A stretch of DNA of 64,000 bases from 1162T-S-0a-05 sp050299435. GTDB lineage: Bacteria; Pseudomonadota; Gammaproteobacteria; Pseudomonadales; Cellvibrionaceae. A program made the position numbers and the translations under genes. Where the stretch lies: positions 26,153-90,152 of the forward strand of contig JBNKVX010000002.1 of assembly GCA_050299435.1 (NCBI GenBank). Direction: 5' to 3'. Position 1 is the first letter of the stretch. Every line of letters begins with the position of its first letter. Positions 36,250-45,096 of the stretch are shown one piece after another. The notes beneath the pieces are model-generated. The model worked only from the letters and a program-made list of their open reading frames with translations, ran no database searches and was not told the origin of the DNA.

Positions 36250-36720
36250 CTAGAGTTCCGCTGCCAATTTATTCAGAATATCGCCGTGAGCTTTTTCGTC
36301 GATAGATGCTCCAAGAACTTTCTCGGCACCACTCAAGGCCAATGCGGCGACTTTACCACGCAGCTCTTCTTTCGCTTGCGAGATCTCACGCTCAATTTCA
36401 GCGTGGGCTGCCGCTTTAATACGGTCGGCTTCGCTCACAGCTTGGCCTTTCGCTTCTTCTACAATTTGACTCGCGCGCTTATTTGCTTGCTCAACGATTT
36501 CCGAAGCTTTTACTTTGGCTTCTTTAAGTTGTTCGGCGACTTTTTGCTGGGTTAATTCCAAATCTTTATCAGCACGTTCTGCGGCTTCCAAGCCTTCACT
36601 GATACGTTGCTGGCGTGCCGCCATGGCTCCGACAATCGGCGGCCAAACATATTTGTAACAAAACCAAACGAACACGATAAACGCGATGGTTTGTCCAATA
36701 ATTGTTGCGTTAAAGTTCAC
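36250..36720 (-). CDS. atpF: F1Fo ATP synthase subunit b
   Basis: 156 residues. One N-terminal membrane helix (NATIIGQTIAFIVFVWFCYKYVWPPI) is followed by a long charged coiled coil with RISEGLEAAERA. Dimerises as the peripheral stalk. No b-prime gene is present, as usual outside alphaproteobacteria. Confidence 0.98.
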   Translation of the reverse strand: MNFNATIIGQTIAFIVFVWFCYKYVWPPIVGAMAARQQRISEGLEAAERADKDLELTQQKVAEQLKEAKVKASEIVEQANKRASQIVEEAKGQAVSEADRIKAAAHAEIEREISQAKEELRGKVAALALSGAEKVLGASIDEKAHGDILNKLAAEL

Positions 36721-36763
36721 TCTCTAACCTCTCAAATAGTTAATGTGAGTGTTTGCAGGAAAC

Positions 36764-37033
36764 TTATTGCGCACCAGCGGCTTGTAATGCAGCGATAAAG
36801 GGGTTAGCAAAAGTAAACCACATGCCGATACCAATACCGATCATGGTAATTGCATCGATCAAACCTGCAACCAGAAACATTTTCACTTGCAATGCAGGTG
36901 CTTGCTCAGGTTGACGCGCCGCGCCTTCAAGGAACTTACCACCCAATAATCCAAAGCCGATGGCTGTACCGAGAGCGCCCATGCCTAAAACAAGTAGCAC
37001 GCCTAGTACGGTCATAGAAAGAATGGATTCCAT
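36764..37033 (-). CDS. atpE: F1Fo ATP synthase subunit c
   Basis: 89 residues, two membrane helices. The proton-carrying acid is Asp60 in AGLIDAITMIG, in helix 2; the polar loop ARQPEQ is present. Sodium-binding Gln and Glu-Ser residues are absent, so a proton-coupled ring is expected. Ribosome-binding site GGAGG is strong, as expected for a subunit made in many copies. Confidence 0.98.
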   Translation of the reverse strand: MESILSMTVLGVLLVLGMGALGTAIGFGLLGGKFLEGAARQPEQAPALQVKMFLVAGLIDAITMIGIGIGMWFTFANPFIAALQAAGAQ

Positions 37034-37073
37034 TTTTGCCTCCAGAGTTTTTTAGAAAAATAAATTTAATTCA

Positions 37074-37964
37074 TTAATGTTCTTCGTGTGCCATGCTGAG
37101 ATAAACAATCGTCAACATCATGAACACGAAAGCTTGTAAAACAATGACCAGAATATGGAAAACGGCCCAAACAAAGTGCGCGGGTAATTGCCAAAAACCG
37201 AGCAACATTGCAATCAAAATAAATATCAATTCACCTGCATAAAGGTTACCGAACAAACGCAACGCAAGAGAAATTGGTTTGGCTAAAAGTGCAATACCTT
37301 CAAGCAATAGGTTAAAAGGAATCATCCACTTACCGAAGGGCTGAAAGCACAACTCTCCGAGAAAGCCGCCGACGCCTTTTACTTTAATGCTGTAGTAAAT
37401 GATCATAACAAACACCCCTATCGACATCGCAAAGGTAGTATTTGGATCGGTAGTGGGAACCACTTTGAAAAACAAATGTGGATCGCCAGATATCCATTGC
37501 GCCGCCAGCGGCAACCAATCTACTGGAATCAAATCCATAAAATTCATAAGAAAAACCCACACAAAAATTGTGAGTGCGAGCGGGGCAATGAGGGGGTTAT
37601 GACCGTGAAAGGTGTCTTTCACATTTTTATCAACAACCTCAACCACCATTTCTACGAAATTTGTGAGGCCGCTTGGCGCTTCTTTGGCGGACTTTTCTGC
37701 CTTGCTGGCGACTTTGCGAAAAATAAAACAAAACAGCACCCCAAGGAATACTGACCAGCCAATGGTGTCCACGTGAAAAGCCCAAAATCCCATGTCTTTG
37801 GCTTCCTTGGCACTGTGGGCCAAGGTCCATTCATCATGGTGTAGCGTGTGGGTGCTCCCATCTGCATGGTGACGAACGTAACCCGCTGGCAATTTGCCAT
37901 AGGTCATATTCTGAAGATGGTGCTGTATATAGCCAGTTGGGGTGAGTTCGCCTTCGCTCGCCAT
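37074..37964 (-). CDS. atpB: F1Fo ATP synthase subunit a
   Basis: 296 residues. Contains the essential Arg in AKPISLALRLFGNLYAGE and the final helices FVWAVFHILVIVLQAFVFMMLTIVYLSMA. The N-terminal 45 residues carry a His-rich polar segment (YVRHHADGSTHTLHHDEW) found in related marine gammaproteobacteria. Forms the proton half-channels against the c ring. Confidence 0.98.
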   Translation of the reverse strand: MASEGELTPTGYIQHHLQNMTYGKLPAGYVRHHADGSTHTLHHDEWTLAHSAKEAKDMGFWAFHVDTIGWSVFLGVLFCFIFRKVASKAEKSAKEAPSGLTNFVEMVVEVVDKNVKDTFHGHNPLIAPLALTIFVWVFLMNFMDLIPVDWLPLAAQWISGDPHLFFKVVPTTDPNTTFAMSIGVFVMIIYYSIKVKGVGGFLGELCFQPFGKWMIPFNLLLEGIALLAKPISLALRLFGNLYAGELIFILIAMLLGFWQLPAHFVWAVFHILVIVLQAFVFMMLTIVYLSMAHEEH

Positions 37965-37983
37965 AAAGAATTCGCGCCCTTAA

Positions 37984-38412
37984 TTAGCAATTAATATTTG
38001 TATATCGCTTTGCAATTTGAATAGCAATTAACCACTGCAACAGTATCAAACTGCCATAACCCGCCAATAAAGCCTCCACTTGCAACGGTGTAACATTTTT
38101 AAACACCAGTACAAATCCCAAAACGGCTAGAAATAACTTGCCGAATTCGCCTTTATAAAATGACTTGGCAATCTGCTGTGTGTCATCTGTATTGCGAACA
38201 CGAAAGGCATAAAAGGTGAAATAGGCATTGGGCAAGAGGTAGATGAGCGCCCCCCAAAAAAAGGACTGCATCCACAATTCGCTAAACACGTTTAGCGTGA
38301 CCAATAGAGGCGCCATCACCAGCAGCTGCACTGCCAGTGTGAATTTAAGGGGGCTCTTAATGGCTTTTGCAGCCTTGTTTTCTTGTTGATCGCTGCCTGT
38401 CACGTTTGTCAC
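37984..38412 (-). CDS. atpI: ATP synthase subunit I
   Basis: 142 residues from GTG 38412, preferred because AGAGGG lies eight bases upstream; a TTG at 38454 is also in frame. Four membrane helices (LKFTLAVQLLVMAPLLVTLNV, SFFWGALIYLLPNAYFTFYA, FGKLFLAVLGFVLVF, LEALLAGYGSLILLQWLIAI approximately) match AtpI, which assists c-ring assembly. It is the first gene of the atp operon; its usual upstream neighbour parB is about 21 kb away here. Confidence 0.9.
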   Translation of the reverse strand: MTNVTGSDQQENKAAKAIKSPLKFTLAVQLLVMAPLLVTLNVFSELWMQSFFWGALIYLLPNAYFTFYAFRVRNTDDTQQIAKSFYKGEFGKLFLAVLGFVLVFKNVTPLQVEALLAGYGSLILLQWLIAIQIAKRYTNINC

Positions 38413-38753
38413 AACAGCCCTCTGATTCCCATCTTTCGTCTCTCCGCAGCGCAAAATAACCTAGTTCCAGCGCTGCTGAAAGCTTTTCACTCTCACTCAA
38501 TAGGGGGAAATTCAGACTGATCGGTAAGAACCCGCGATTTCGCCTTCACTTAACACCAGTTACGCCCGCAGTATTGCCAGAATAGTCCTCTGACGGGCGG
38601 TGGAGATTATAGGGAGTACTTACCGCATGATCAAGGCAAGAGGTGAATATTCAGGCCGAAATCAGGCTGTATTTTTCCCAATGCTGCCCATGCAAGATGG
38701 AGAGAGATATGAAAACCCAAAATACAGCTCAATTCAGCCAGTTCGGGAGGAGG
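38413..38753. other. Intergenic region upstream of the atp operon
   Basis: 341 bp between atpI and the DUF6768-like gene, both minus strand. It should carry the atp promoter, but I see no unambiguous -35/-10 pair. A plus-strand frame at 38600-38842 runs antisense into the neighbouring gene and looks spurious. Confidence 0.5.
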
Positions 38754-39125
38754 CTATTCGCCTATTTTGCTCGCGATTGCGGCTAATTGCATTTCCACGC
38801 GCTTTATTTCGCGAATCACCGAAAGACGATTCAGCTCCATAAAAAACCACAAGCGCAGAACGACTACCCCCAGGAAGCAGATCAAAGTGCCCGCAAGCCA
38901 ATTGATTTTAGAAGGAAGCTGTTCTGCATAAAACATTTGATAGCCACAATAAACTCCAAGCCCCACCAAAGTCAGAGTAAAAATCACTAAAAAGAAGAAT
39001 GTGACTTTGAAAGGGCCTTTAAAACTTTGTTTTATGAGGCCAGGGACATAAGTTTCTTCAGGCGAATCGGGCAGATCCTTATTTTCGATCATGGCTTGAA
39101 GGATTTTCTCATCTAAATTACTCAT
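38754..39125 (-). CDS. Small membrane protein linked to an ECF sigma factor (DUF6768-like)
   Basis: 123 residues. The N-terminal 40 residues are polar and start LDEKILQAMIENKDLPD; two membrane helices follow (VTFFFLVIFTLTLVGLGVYCGY and WLAGTLICFLGVVVLRLWFF), then an amphipathic tail (NRLSVIREIKRVEMQLAAIASK). The gene overlaps the sigma-factor gene by 8 bp (translational coupling), which suggests an anti-sigma role, although no zinc-binding HxxxCxxC motif is seen. The family name is from memory. Confidence 0.7.
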   Translation of the reverse strand: MSNLDEKILQAMIENKDLPDSPEETYVPGLIKQSFKGPFKVTFFFLVIFTLTLVGLGVYCGYQMFYAEQLPSKINWLAGTLICFLGVVVLRLWFFMELNRLSVIREIKRVEMQLAAIASKIGE

Positions 39126-39663
39126 GGTTTTCTCCTTTCAGAAATTGTTTTACTTCTTTGCGCGCCGCGAAAAGACGAGATTTCACAGTGCCTTGAGGAA
39201 TAGCAAGCAAATTGGCTGTTTCCGCAATTGAAAAACCCTCCAAATAAAACAAGTGTACCGTGAGGTACAAATCGCGATTGAGTTTACGCAGTGCTTTCGA
39301 AAAATCATATTCCTCTTCATTCTCTGATGTTGAAAGCTCGTTCATTGCTTTAACGTCAAACTCTCTGGTTTTCACAAATTTCTGTTTTGCTCGAGCTTGA
39401 TTGACAACCTGTGTTTGCAATATTCGATAACACCACGCCGGAAAAGCAGCTTCATCACGCAGTCTCCCGAGCTTTGAACTCACTTCAAGAAATGTCGCCT
39501 GCACAGCGTCTTCAGCTATATCACTATCACTGCTCAACGCTCCTGCATAACGCAGCATTTTTGGGTACCAAATACGAGCTAACGCTTCGAATGCTGTTTT
39601 ATCACCCGCCTGAGATTTAAGCACCAGCCATTCAGTAGTGATTTGCTCACTATTTCTTTTCAT
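39118..39663 (-). CDS. RNA polymerase sigma factor, ECF/sigma-70 family
   Basis: 181 residues from ATG 39663; a longer frame to 39711 exists. Sigma region 2 covers about residues 25-90 (YPKMLRYAGALSSDSDIAEDAVQATFLEVSSKLGRL) and region 4 about 120-175 (VHLFYLEGFSIAETANLLAIPQGTVKSRLFAARKEV). Its own target promoters are unknown. The coupled membrane protein downstream is the probable regulator. Confidence 0.92.
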   Translation of the reverse strand: MKRNSEQITTEWLVLKSQAGDKTAFEALARIWYPKMLRYAGALSSDSDIAEDAVQATFLEVSSKLGRLRDEAAFPAWCYRILQTQVVNQARAKQKFVKTREFDVKAMNELSTSENEEEYDFSKALRKLNRDLYLTVHLFYLEGFSIAETANLLAIPQGTVKSRLFAARKEVKQFLKGENHE

Positions 39664-39811
39664 GGAATAAAGGTCGCGTGAACCTCCTAAAAGGTTCACA
39701 GAGAAGCCCATAAAAAATTATTGGCTTATTGATAAATACTCGGCTTCACTAGTCATTTGAACACAGTTCGTCGGTATTCCCGGATAAACAATAACAAGTG
39801 TTTATTTGGGC

Positions 39812-40732
39812 TCATCTTGTATTCATGTTCATAGGTGAACGTGGTTTCTTCTTTTTCCGAATTATAGGTGTAGGGTTGGACCGATTCGGTAAGAGTTTTA
39901 CAGTGTTTTCTATGGCTTTTTCAGCAGAGTCTACCCCACCTGCCTGGAAGATTTCTCTATACCAGATAATTTCTTCTTTTTCCAAATCAAACAATAAGAA
40001 CCGATAGTTGACGTCCTTCGCAGGCACAGGGACAGCGACATACGCGCCCCCGGATAGGTCGCCCATGGAGAGAGCTATACCTAACGCGGCTGTGAAAACA
40101 ATTGCTTCGACAACCTTCTTTTCCGTACTAACTTCAGATACCTGGACCTTAACGAGGCCCAACACACCCGTCGAAAAATTATCAAGAACGTCAGGTTTAT
40201 TAAGATGCTGGAAGTGTTCACCAAGCTTCTGACCGATCTCGGTTTTTCTTTTGCGCAAACCACTAAATTTTGCATATTCAAAAAGACTGTTAAAATAGTT
40301 AATGGTTTCTTCTGTTGTGAATGGATCACCATTGATGTCCATTGCCCCGCCGAGCCACTGCTGATCGGTGGAAATGCCTTTCTCCGATACAACAAACTTT
40401 ATTTCTTCTGATTTCTGGCTCTCATTTTTTTCTACGCAACATGAACTATGAAATAAGCCACTTCCAATATTAAAACTGTTAATTTGGTATCCCTTCGCAG
40501 TTAATTCCAATTTTAAATATTTCTCTATATCTTCACGCAGTTTTTTATTTTTTTCTAAATCAATGCCTATGTCTTTACCTTTTATATCTGAATAGACAAC
40601 TGCATCAACTACGAGGTCCATAGTTTCGGCTTTCTTAATATCTTTGTAAATTTCCGGATATCTGGCTTCAGTGTGGCTCACACACCCACAAACCAATAAT
40701 ACAACCAAGTTTATAATTACAAGATTTTTCAT
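39812..40732 (-). CDS. Putative lipoprotein of unknown function
   Basis: 306 residues from ATG 40732. The N-terminus KNLVIINLVVLLVCGCVSH resembles a lipoprotein signal with the acylated Cys in CGC. The mature part is Lys- and Glu-rich, with a hydrophobic Gly-rich stretch in the middle (AIVFTAALGIALSMGDLSGGAYVAVPVPA) and a very basic C-terminal tail (IIRKKKKPRSPMNM). No family is recognised. Base composition is more AT-rich than its neighbours, which could mean transfer. It stands alone between the sigma-factor pair and yqhA. Confidence 0.6.
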   Translation of the reverse strand: MKNLVIINLVVLLVCGCVSHTEARYPEIYKDIKKAETMDLVVDAVVYSDIKGKDIGIDLEKNKKLREDIEKYLKLELTAKGYQINSFNIGSGLFHSSCCVEKNESQKSEEIKFVVSEKGISTDQQWLGGAMDINGDPFTTEETINYFNSLFEYAKFSGLRKRKTEIGQKLGEHFQHLNKPDVLDNFSTGVLGLVKVQVSEVSTEKKVVEAIVFTAALGIALSMGDLSGGAYVAVPVPAKDVNYRFLLFDLEKEEIIWYREIFQAGGVDSAEKAIENTVKLLPNRSNPTPIIRKKKKPRSPMNMNTR

Positions 40733-40825
40733 AATCAAGCCTTATTGATGCTTTGTCGTTTACACAGTTTATTCCAAGTACGACCCGTCTAATTGACAGG
40801 TGGTAAACTGCTGTTCAGATAATCA

Positions 40826-41338
40826 TTATTTGTCATCGGCTTTGCGGCTCAATACATCAAGAAAGCCCATGGCAAAGGCCGACCCAACAAAGGTGAGGTG
40901 AAGGATGACGTACCACATGATTTGATCCATTTGGGCATCACTGGTGTAGTTGCGCACATCCATAAAAACTTTAAGCAAGTGGATGGATGAAATCGCCACA
41001 ATCGACGCCGCTATTTTTGCCTTGAGGGAACCGGAGTCCATTTTGCCAAGCCAGCTAAGACGCTCATCTTCTTCGTCGATGTCCAATTGTGAAACAAAGT
41101 TTTCATAACCGCTCATCATTACCATTACCAGCAACCCACCCACCATGGCCAAATCGATTAAGGTAAGTACTTTCAAAATCAGGGCTGCCTCAGTTAACTG
41201 GTGCGTATGCAGCAGCATATAAAACACTTCCTGGAAAAACTTGATACACAAAGCCAGAACAGCAAGACTTAAGCCTAAATATATTGGTGCCAATATCCAG
41301 CGTGAGCGGTACATCAACTTCTCAATTATCCTCTCCAT
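40826..41338 (-). CDS. yqhA: YqhA/UPF0114 family inner-membrane protein
   Basis: 170 residues. Four membrane helices and the family blocks RSRWILAPIYLGLSLAVL, IDLAMVGGLLVMVMMSGYENFVS, KIAASIVAISSIHLLK and HLTFVGSAFAMGFLDVL are clear. Function unproven. It borders the APE cluster and is divergent from its first ketosynthase gene. Confidence 0.93.
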   Translation of the reverse strand: MERIIEKLMYRSRWILAPIYLGLSLAVLALCIKFFQEVFYMLLHTHQLTEAALILKVLTLIDLAMVGGLLVMVMMSGYENFVSQLDIDEEDERLSWLGKMDSGSLKAKIAASIVAISSIHLLKVFMDVRNYTSDAQMDQIMWYVILHLTFVGSAFAMGFLDVLSRKADDK

Positions 41339-41481
41339 AACTCCATCTCTATTATTTGCCGAGAGGCTATTTTGTCGGCTTAATTCAGACCCCGCAAGTT
41401 ACACTTATCGAATTCTGTCTGGATTCGGGCTAGAATTTGGGCCATTTTTAAAGACTTGAAAGACTTGGAGTAGTCGAAGCA

Positions 41482-42699
41482 GTGAATAAAGTAAGGATTA
41501 TTGACTACGACTTGATCAGTGCTGCGGGCTTTGGTGTTGAAGCTCTGTGGGCAAACATATTGAGCCAAGAATCTGGCTTGAGAGAAAACGATCTCAAGGG
41601 CTCAAAGCTCAAAACATGGATTGGCAAAGTTGAAGCGGCGGAATCTTATGTTTGGGATACAAAATATAGCCCGTATGTCAGCCGAAATAATGCCCTTGCG
41701 GCCTTGTGTCTGGATCGTCCAAAACTCAGGGAAAGCATAGCGCGTTGTGTGCGTACCTTTGGCAATGAACGTGTCGGACTCATTGTGGGCTCTTCTACAT
41801 CCAGCATTGACCGCACAGAAGAGGCCTATCGGCATATTGAAAATGGAAAATTCAAACCAGAATTTCTGCAGCCCTTAGTCAATAACCCACATGCACCCAG
41901 TATTTTTGTCGCTAAGTATTTAGGTTTAGAAGGTCCGGCTCTCACGATCAACACTGCGTGTTCTTCATCCGCAAAAGTTTTTGCGAGTGCTGCGCGTTGG
42001 CTGGAAGCGGGCATTGTTGATGCGGTATTGGTAGGCGGAGTGGACAGCCTTTGTTTAAGCGTTTTACACGGCTTTCATTCCTTGCAGCTTGTTTCTGAAG
42101 AACCCTGCATGCCCTTTGATGATAAACGCCGGGGCATCAATCTTGGAGAAGCCGCCGGTTTTGCACTTTTAAGTCGAGAAGATGCCAAACTCAAATCAAG
42201 CGATTTTGTATTAAGTGGATGGGGAGAGTCTTCCGATGCACACCACATGTCCCATCCTCATCCAGCAGGGCTCGGCGCTCAGCTTGCCATGGAGCAAGCC
42301 TTAAAAGTTTCTGAGCTTCAAGCTGAGGATATTGATTATATTAATTTGCACGGAACCGCGAGCCAGGCAAACGATTTAATTGAGGGCCAGCTTGTGCAAA
42401 AAAGTTTTGCTGCTTGTCCCGTAAGTTCAACCAAGGGTTGGATGGGTCACACTCTGGGTGCCGCCGGTATCAGTGAAGCAGTGATTTGTCTTGAAAGCCT
42501 TAAACACAACGTTATTCCCGGTTCATTAAATCTTCAGGAAGTGGATGAGCAACTTAAACACTTAAATATTGTTGCCAACAATCGTAATGCCTCTCTAACT
42601 CATGTGATGAGTAATTCTTTTGGCTTCGGTGGTAACAATTGCAGCTTGGTGTTTAGTAAAAAAGTTAGTGAAAGGTGTGCCACAAATGACGCGCTTTGA
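41482..42699 (+). CDS. Beta-ketoacyl-ACP synthase of the aryl polyene cluster (ApeO-like)
   Basis: 405 residues, GTG start. The full KAS triad is visible: Cys in NTACSSSAKVFASAA, first His in NLHGTASQAND and second His in GWMGHTLGAAG. NSFGFGGNN is the C-terminal KS motif. In APE systems this type pairs with a chain-length factor to extend an aryl starter with malonyl-ACP; the factor gene overlaps its 3' end by 14 bp. It opens the plus-strand block KS-CLF-halogenase. Confidence 0.9.
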   Translation: MNKVRIIDYDLISAAGFGVEALWANILSQESGLRENDLKGSKLKTWIGKVEAAESYVWDTKYSPYVSRNNALAALCLDRPKLRESIARCVRTFGNERVGLIVGSSTSSIDRTEEAYRHIENGKFKPEFLQPLVNNPHAPSIFVAKYLGLEGPALTINTACSSSAKVFASAARWLEAGIVDAVLVGGVDSLCLSVLHGFHSLQLVSEEPCMPFDDKRRGINLGEAAGFALLSREDAKLKSSDFVLSGWGESSDAHHMSHPHPAGLGAQLAMEQALKVSELQAEDIDYINLHGTASQANDLIEGQLVQKSFAACPVSSTKGWMGHTLGAAGISEAVICLESLKHNVIPGSLNLQEVDEQLKHLNIVANNRNASLTHVMSNSFGFGGNNCSLVFSKKVSERCATNDAL

Positions 42700-43489
42700 G
42701 ATTTCCGTTTTGGGGCTCGGTGTGTGGGGGCCCGGCTTTACTAACTGGGAAGCGCTGCAGACCATTTTTGCTGGCACAAAAAGCGATGTTGAATTCACTG
42801 CACCAAAACCAACAAAAATGCCCGCAAATGAGCGACGACGCGCACCACTGCAGGTGAAACTGGCTGTTGAGACCTCAAGCCAAGCTTGCAACATGGCAGG
42901 CCTTCCTGCCGATGAGTTGTTAAATGTTTTTGGTTCGGGGATAGGTGACACCGACACCACGGATTACATGTGTCGAACTTTATTGAGTGAAGAAAAATTG
43001 TTGTCACCAACACGTTTTCATAACTCAGTTCACAATGCTGCTGCGGGCTATTGGACAATTAGTAGCAACTGCATGCAGGCAGCAAATTCTATCGCGGCCT
43101 TTGAACTCACTGTACCTTTATGTTTAATTGAAGCAAGCATTCAAGCTAATCAAGAAAATAAACCGGTGCTTGTAACGCTTTTTGACACCCCCGTTGCACC
43201 GATAATTAGAGCGATGTTGCCTTGTGACCAGGCTTTTTCTTGTGCTTTGGTTATAGTACCAGCAGCTCATCCCTTTTTCGAAAAGGGACAAAAACTTTCA
43301 TTATTAATTGAAGAGAAATTCTCCAGTTGGCCTGATCTTCCTTATCCTATTTTGCAGAATCTCTACACTCACAACTTTTCTGCCCGCGCTTTGGCGCTTT
43401 TAGCTTTGCTCAATTCAAATGAAGAAAGTGAAATCACTTTCCCCTTTGCGAAAACACGTCGCTTACGCATTAGGAAGGCAGCGGAATGA
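42686..43489 (+). CDS. Beta-ketoacyl synthase-like chain-length factor (ApeC-like)
   Basis: 267 residues from ATG 42686. It matches the N-terminal half of the KS fold (PF13723): VLGLGVWGPGFTNWEALQ, FGSGIGDTDTTDYMCRTL, FHNSVHNAAAGYWTISSNCMQAANSIAAFE. The active-site Cys context of true synthases and both His motifs are missing, so it should be the non-catalytic partner that sets polyene length, as in E. coli ApeO-ApeC. Overlaps the KS gene and the halogenase gene (ATGA), so the three are translationally coupled. Confidence 0.85.
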   Translation: MTRFEISVLGLGVWGPGFTNWEALQTIFAGTKSDVEFTAPKPTKMPANERRRAPLQVKLAVETSSQACNMAGLPADELLNVFGSGIGDTDTTDYMCRTLLSEEKLLSPTRFHNSVHNAAAGYWTISSNCMQAANSIAAFELTVPLCLIEASIQANQENKPVLVTLFDTPVAPIIRAMLPCDQAFSCALVIVPAAHPFFEKGQKLSLLIEEKFSSWPDLPYPILQNLYTHNFSARALALLALLNSNEESEITFPFAKTRRLRIRKAAE

Positions 43490-45063
43490 AAAAAAAATCT
43501 TCTGCTTGTGATGTGTTAATAGCTGGTGGTGGTCTTGCCGGATTGGGTTTAGCCTATCAACTCAAAAAAGCCAAACCCGAATTAGACATTAAAATAATTG
43601 AAAAAAATACTTTTCCTGTACCTGAAGCCACTGCCAAAGTCGGCGAATCTACTGTTGAAATTGGTTCACATTATTTTTCTCGCGATCTTGATTTAGATGA
43701 TCACTTTAAAGAAAAACACCTGCAAAAATTTGGATTGCGTTGTTTTCTTGGAGAACCACAAAAAGATTTTAGCCAATTGGATGAAGTGGGTTCGAGTTTT
43801 TCGTTTGCCGTTCCCACTTGGCAAATTGATCGTGGCGTGCTGGAAAACGAACTTCATCAGCGGCTGTGTTCGCTGGGTGTCGATATTATTGATGGCGCAC
43901 GTACTACCGACATTTCAATTAACGGGCAACACCACAGTTTAAGTTATGAATCTCAACACAATACTTCATTGCTCAAAACACGTTGGTTAATTGACGCTGC
44001 TGGTCGCCAAGCCCTAATTAAAAACCGCTTGGGTCTACAGAAAGCAAGTGCTCATAAAGCCAGCGCCTGTTGGTTCCGCATAGATCGCAAAATTGAAATT
44101 GACCACTTTACTGCAAATCAAGCTTGGCACGATCGCTGTCAGCCTTGCAAAACTCGCTGGCTTAGCACTAATCATTTAATGGGGCCGGGTTATTGGGTGT
44201 GGATTATTCCTTTACATTCCGGGGTAACCAGTATTGGCATCGTGATGGAAGATGCCTTAATGGGCGAAAATAACTTTGCAAATATTGAGAGTACGCTGGA
44301 ATGGTTACGACCTCGTCACCCACAACTTGCAGAGAGTATTGTTGGTGCCAAGCTTATGGACTTTGTGCGTGTGCGAGACTACTCCTACTCTTGTAAACAA
44401 ATTTTTTCCAGTGATCGCTGGGGTATAAGCGGAGAAGCTGGCTACTTTGCGGACCCTTTTTATTCGCCAGGTAGTGATTTCATCGCAATCAATAATAATT
44501 TTTTGAAAAGCCTTATCCTGCAAGAGCACGAAGGAAACGATATTCAGCTCAATGCATTAATTTATCAAAAACTATTTTCGAGCTTTTTTGATAGTACGCT
44601 CTCCTTGTACACGCATGAATACGGCGGCTTTGGGGACAGAAAATTAATTGGTTTAAAACTATTATGGGATTACTCCTACTACTGGGGCGTGCTCTGTTTT
44701 ATTTTCTTTCGTGAAACAATAACTGATATCGCCTGGATGCGAGAAAACAGTCCTACTATGTTAAAAGCTCAAAATTTCAACTCGCGTTTGCAACAATTGT
44801 TTCGGGAAAGGGCCAAACAACGTTTGGTCTTGCCTGTAAAAGCAGCGTTTGCTGATCAGCAAAAACTTAGTTGCCTACACTACATCAACAATGCCTTGGT
44901 GGAAGAGAACCCTGACGACCCGGCTAAACAATTGCAAAATAATGTCAATGTTCTGGAAGAAATAGCGATGTTTGTTGAAGATTGTTTGCTTTCAAATTCT
45001 GAAAAGATTCAAAGTGACTCCGAACGTCATATTGTGGGTGATTACCGAGCTATTCTGGCATAG
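43486..45063 (+). CDS. Flavin-dependent halogenase-like protein of the aryl polyene cluster
   Basis: 525 residues. The FAD motif is GGGLAGLG (14-21); KVGESTVEIG (51-60) is the halogenase form of the second motif; Lys81 in LQKFGLRCF sits where PrnA has its catalytic Lys79; and WVWIIP at 237-242 is a full WxWxIP signature. GEAGYFADPFYSPGSDFIAI is the C-terminal FAD-binding loop of the non-tryptophan halogenase branch. The last third (residues 360-525) is helical and may contact carrier protein. Xanthomonadin and flexirubin clusters also contain flavin halogenases, and xanthomonadins are brominated. Predicted role: halogenation of the aryl head or polyene. A pure oxidoreductase function cannot be excluded. 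Confidence 0.8.
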   Translation: MKKKSSACDVLIAGGGLAGLGLAYQLKKAKPELDIKIIEKNTFPVPEATAKVGESTVEIGSHYFSRDLDLDDHFKEKHLQKFGLRCFLGEPQKDFSQLDEVGSSFSFAVPTWQIDRGVLENELHQRLCSLGVDIIDGARTTDISINGQHHSLSYESQHNTSLLKTRWLIDAAGRQALIKNRLGLQKASAHKASACWFRIDRKIEIDHFTANQAWHDRCQPCKTRWLSTNHLMGPGYWVWIIPLHSGVTSIGIVMEDALMGENNFANIESTLEWLRPRHPQLAESIVGAKLMDFVRVRDYSYSCKQIFSSDRWGISGEAGYFADPFYSPGSDFIAINNNFLKSLILQEHEGNDIQLNALIYQKLFSSFFDSTLSLYTHEYGGFGDRKLIGLKLLWDYSYYWGVLCFIFFRETITDIAWMRENSPTMLKAQNFNSRLQQLFRERAKQRLVLPVKAAFADQQKLSCLHYINNALVEENPDDPAKQLQNNVNVLEEIAMFVEDCLLSNSEKIQSDSERHIVGDYRAILA

Positions 45064-45096
45064 CTGGCTTAAAAAATTCACTGATTCCTAAATTAC

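Noticed and set aside
38600..38842. 80-codon plus-strand frame upstream of the atp operon
   Set aside because: Its end is antisense to the DUF6768-like gene and its sequence has no family resemblance.
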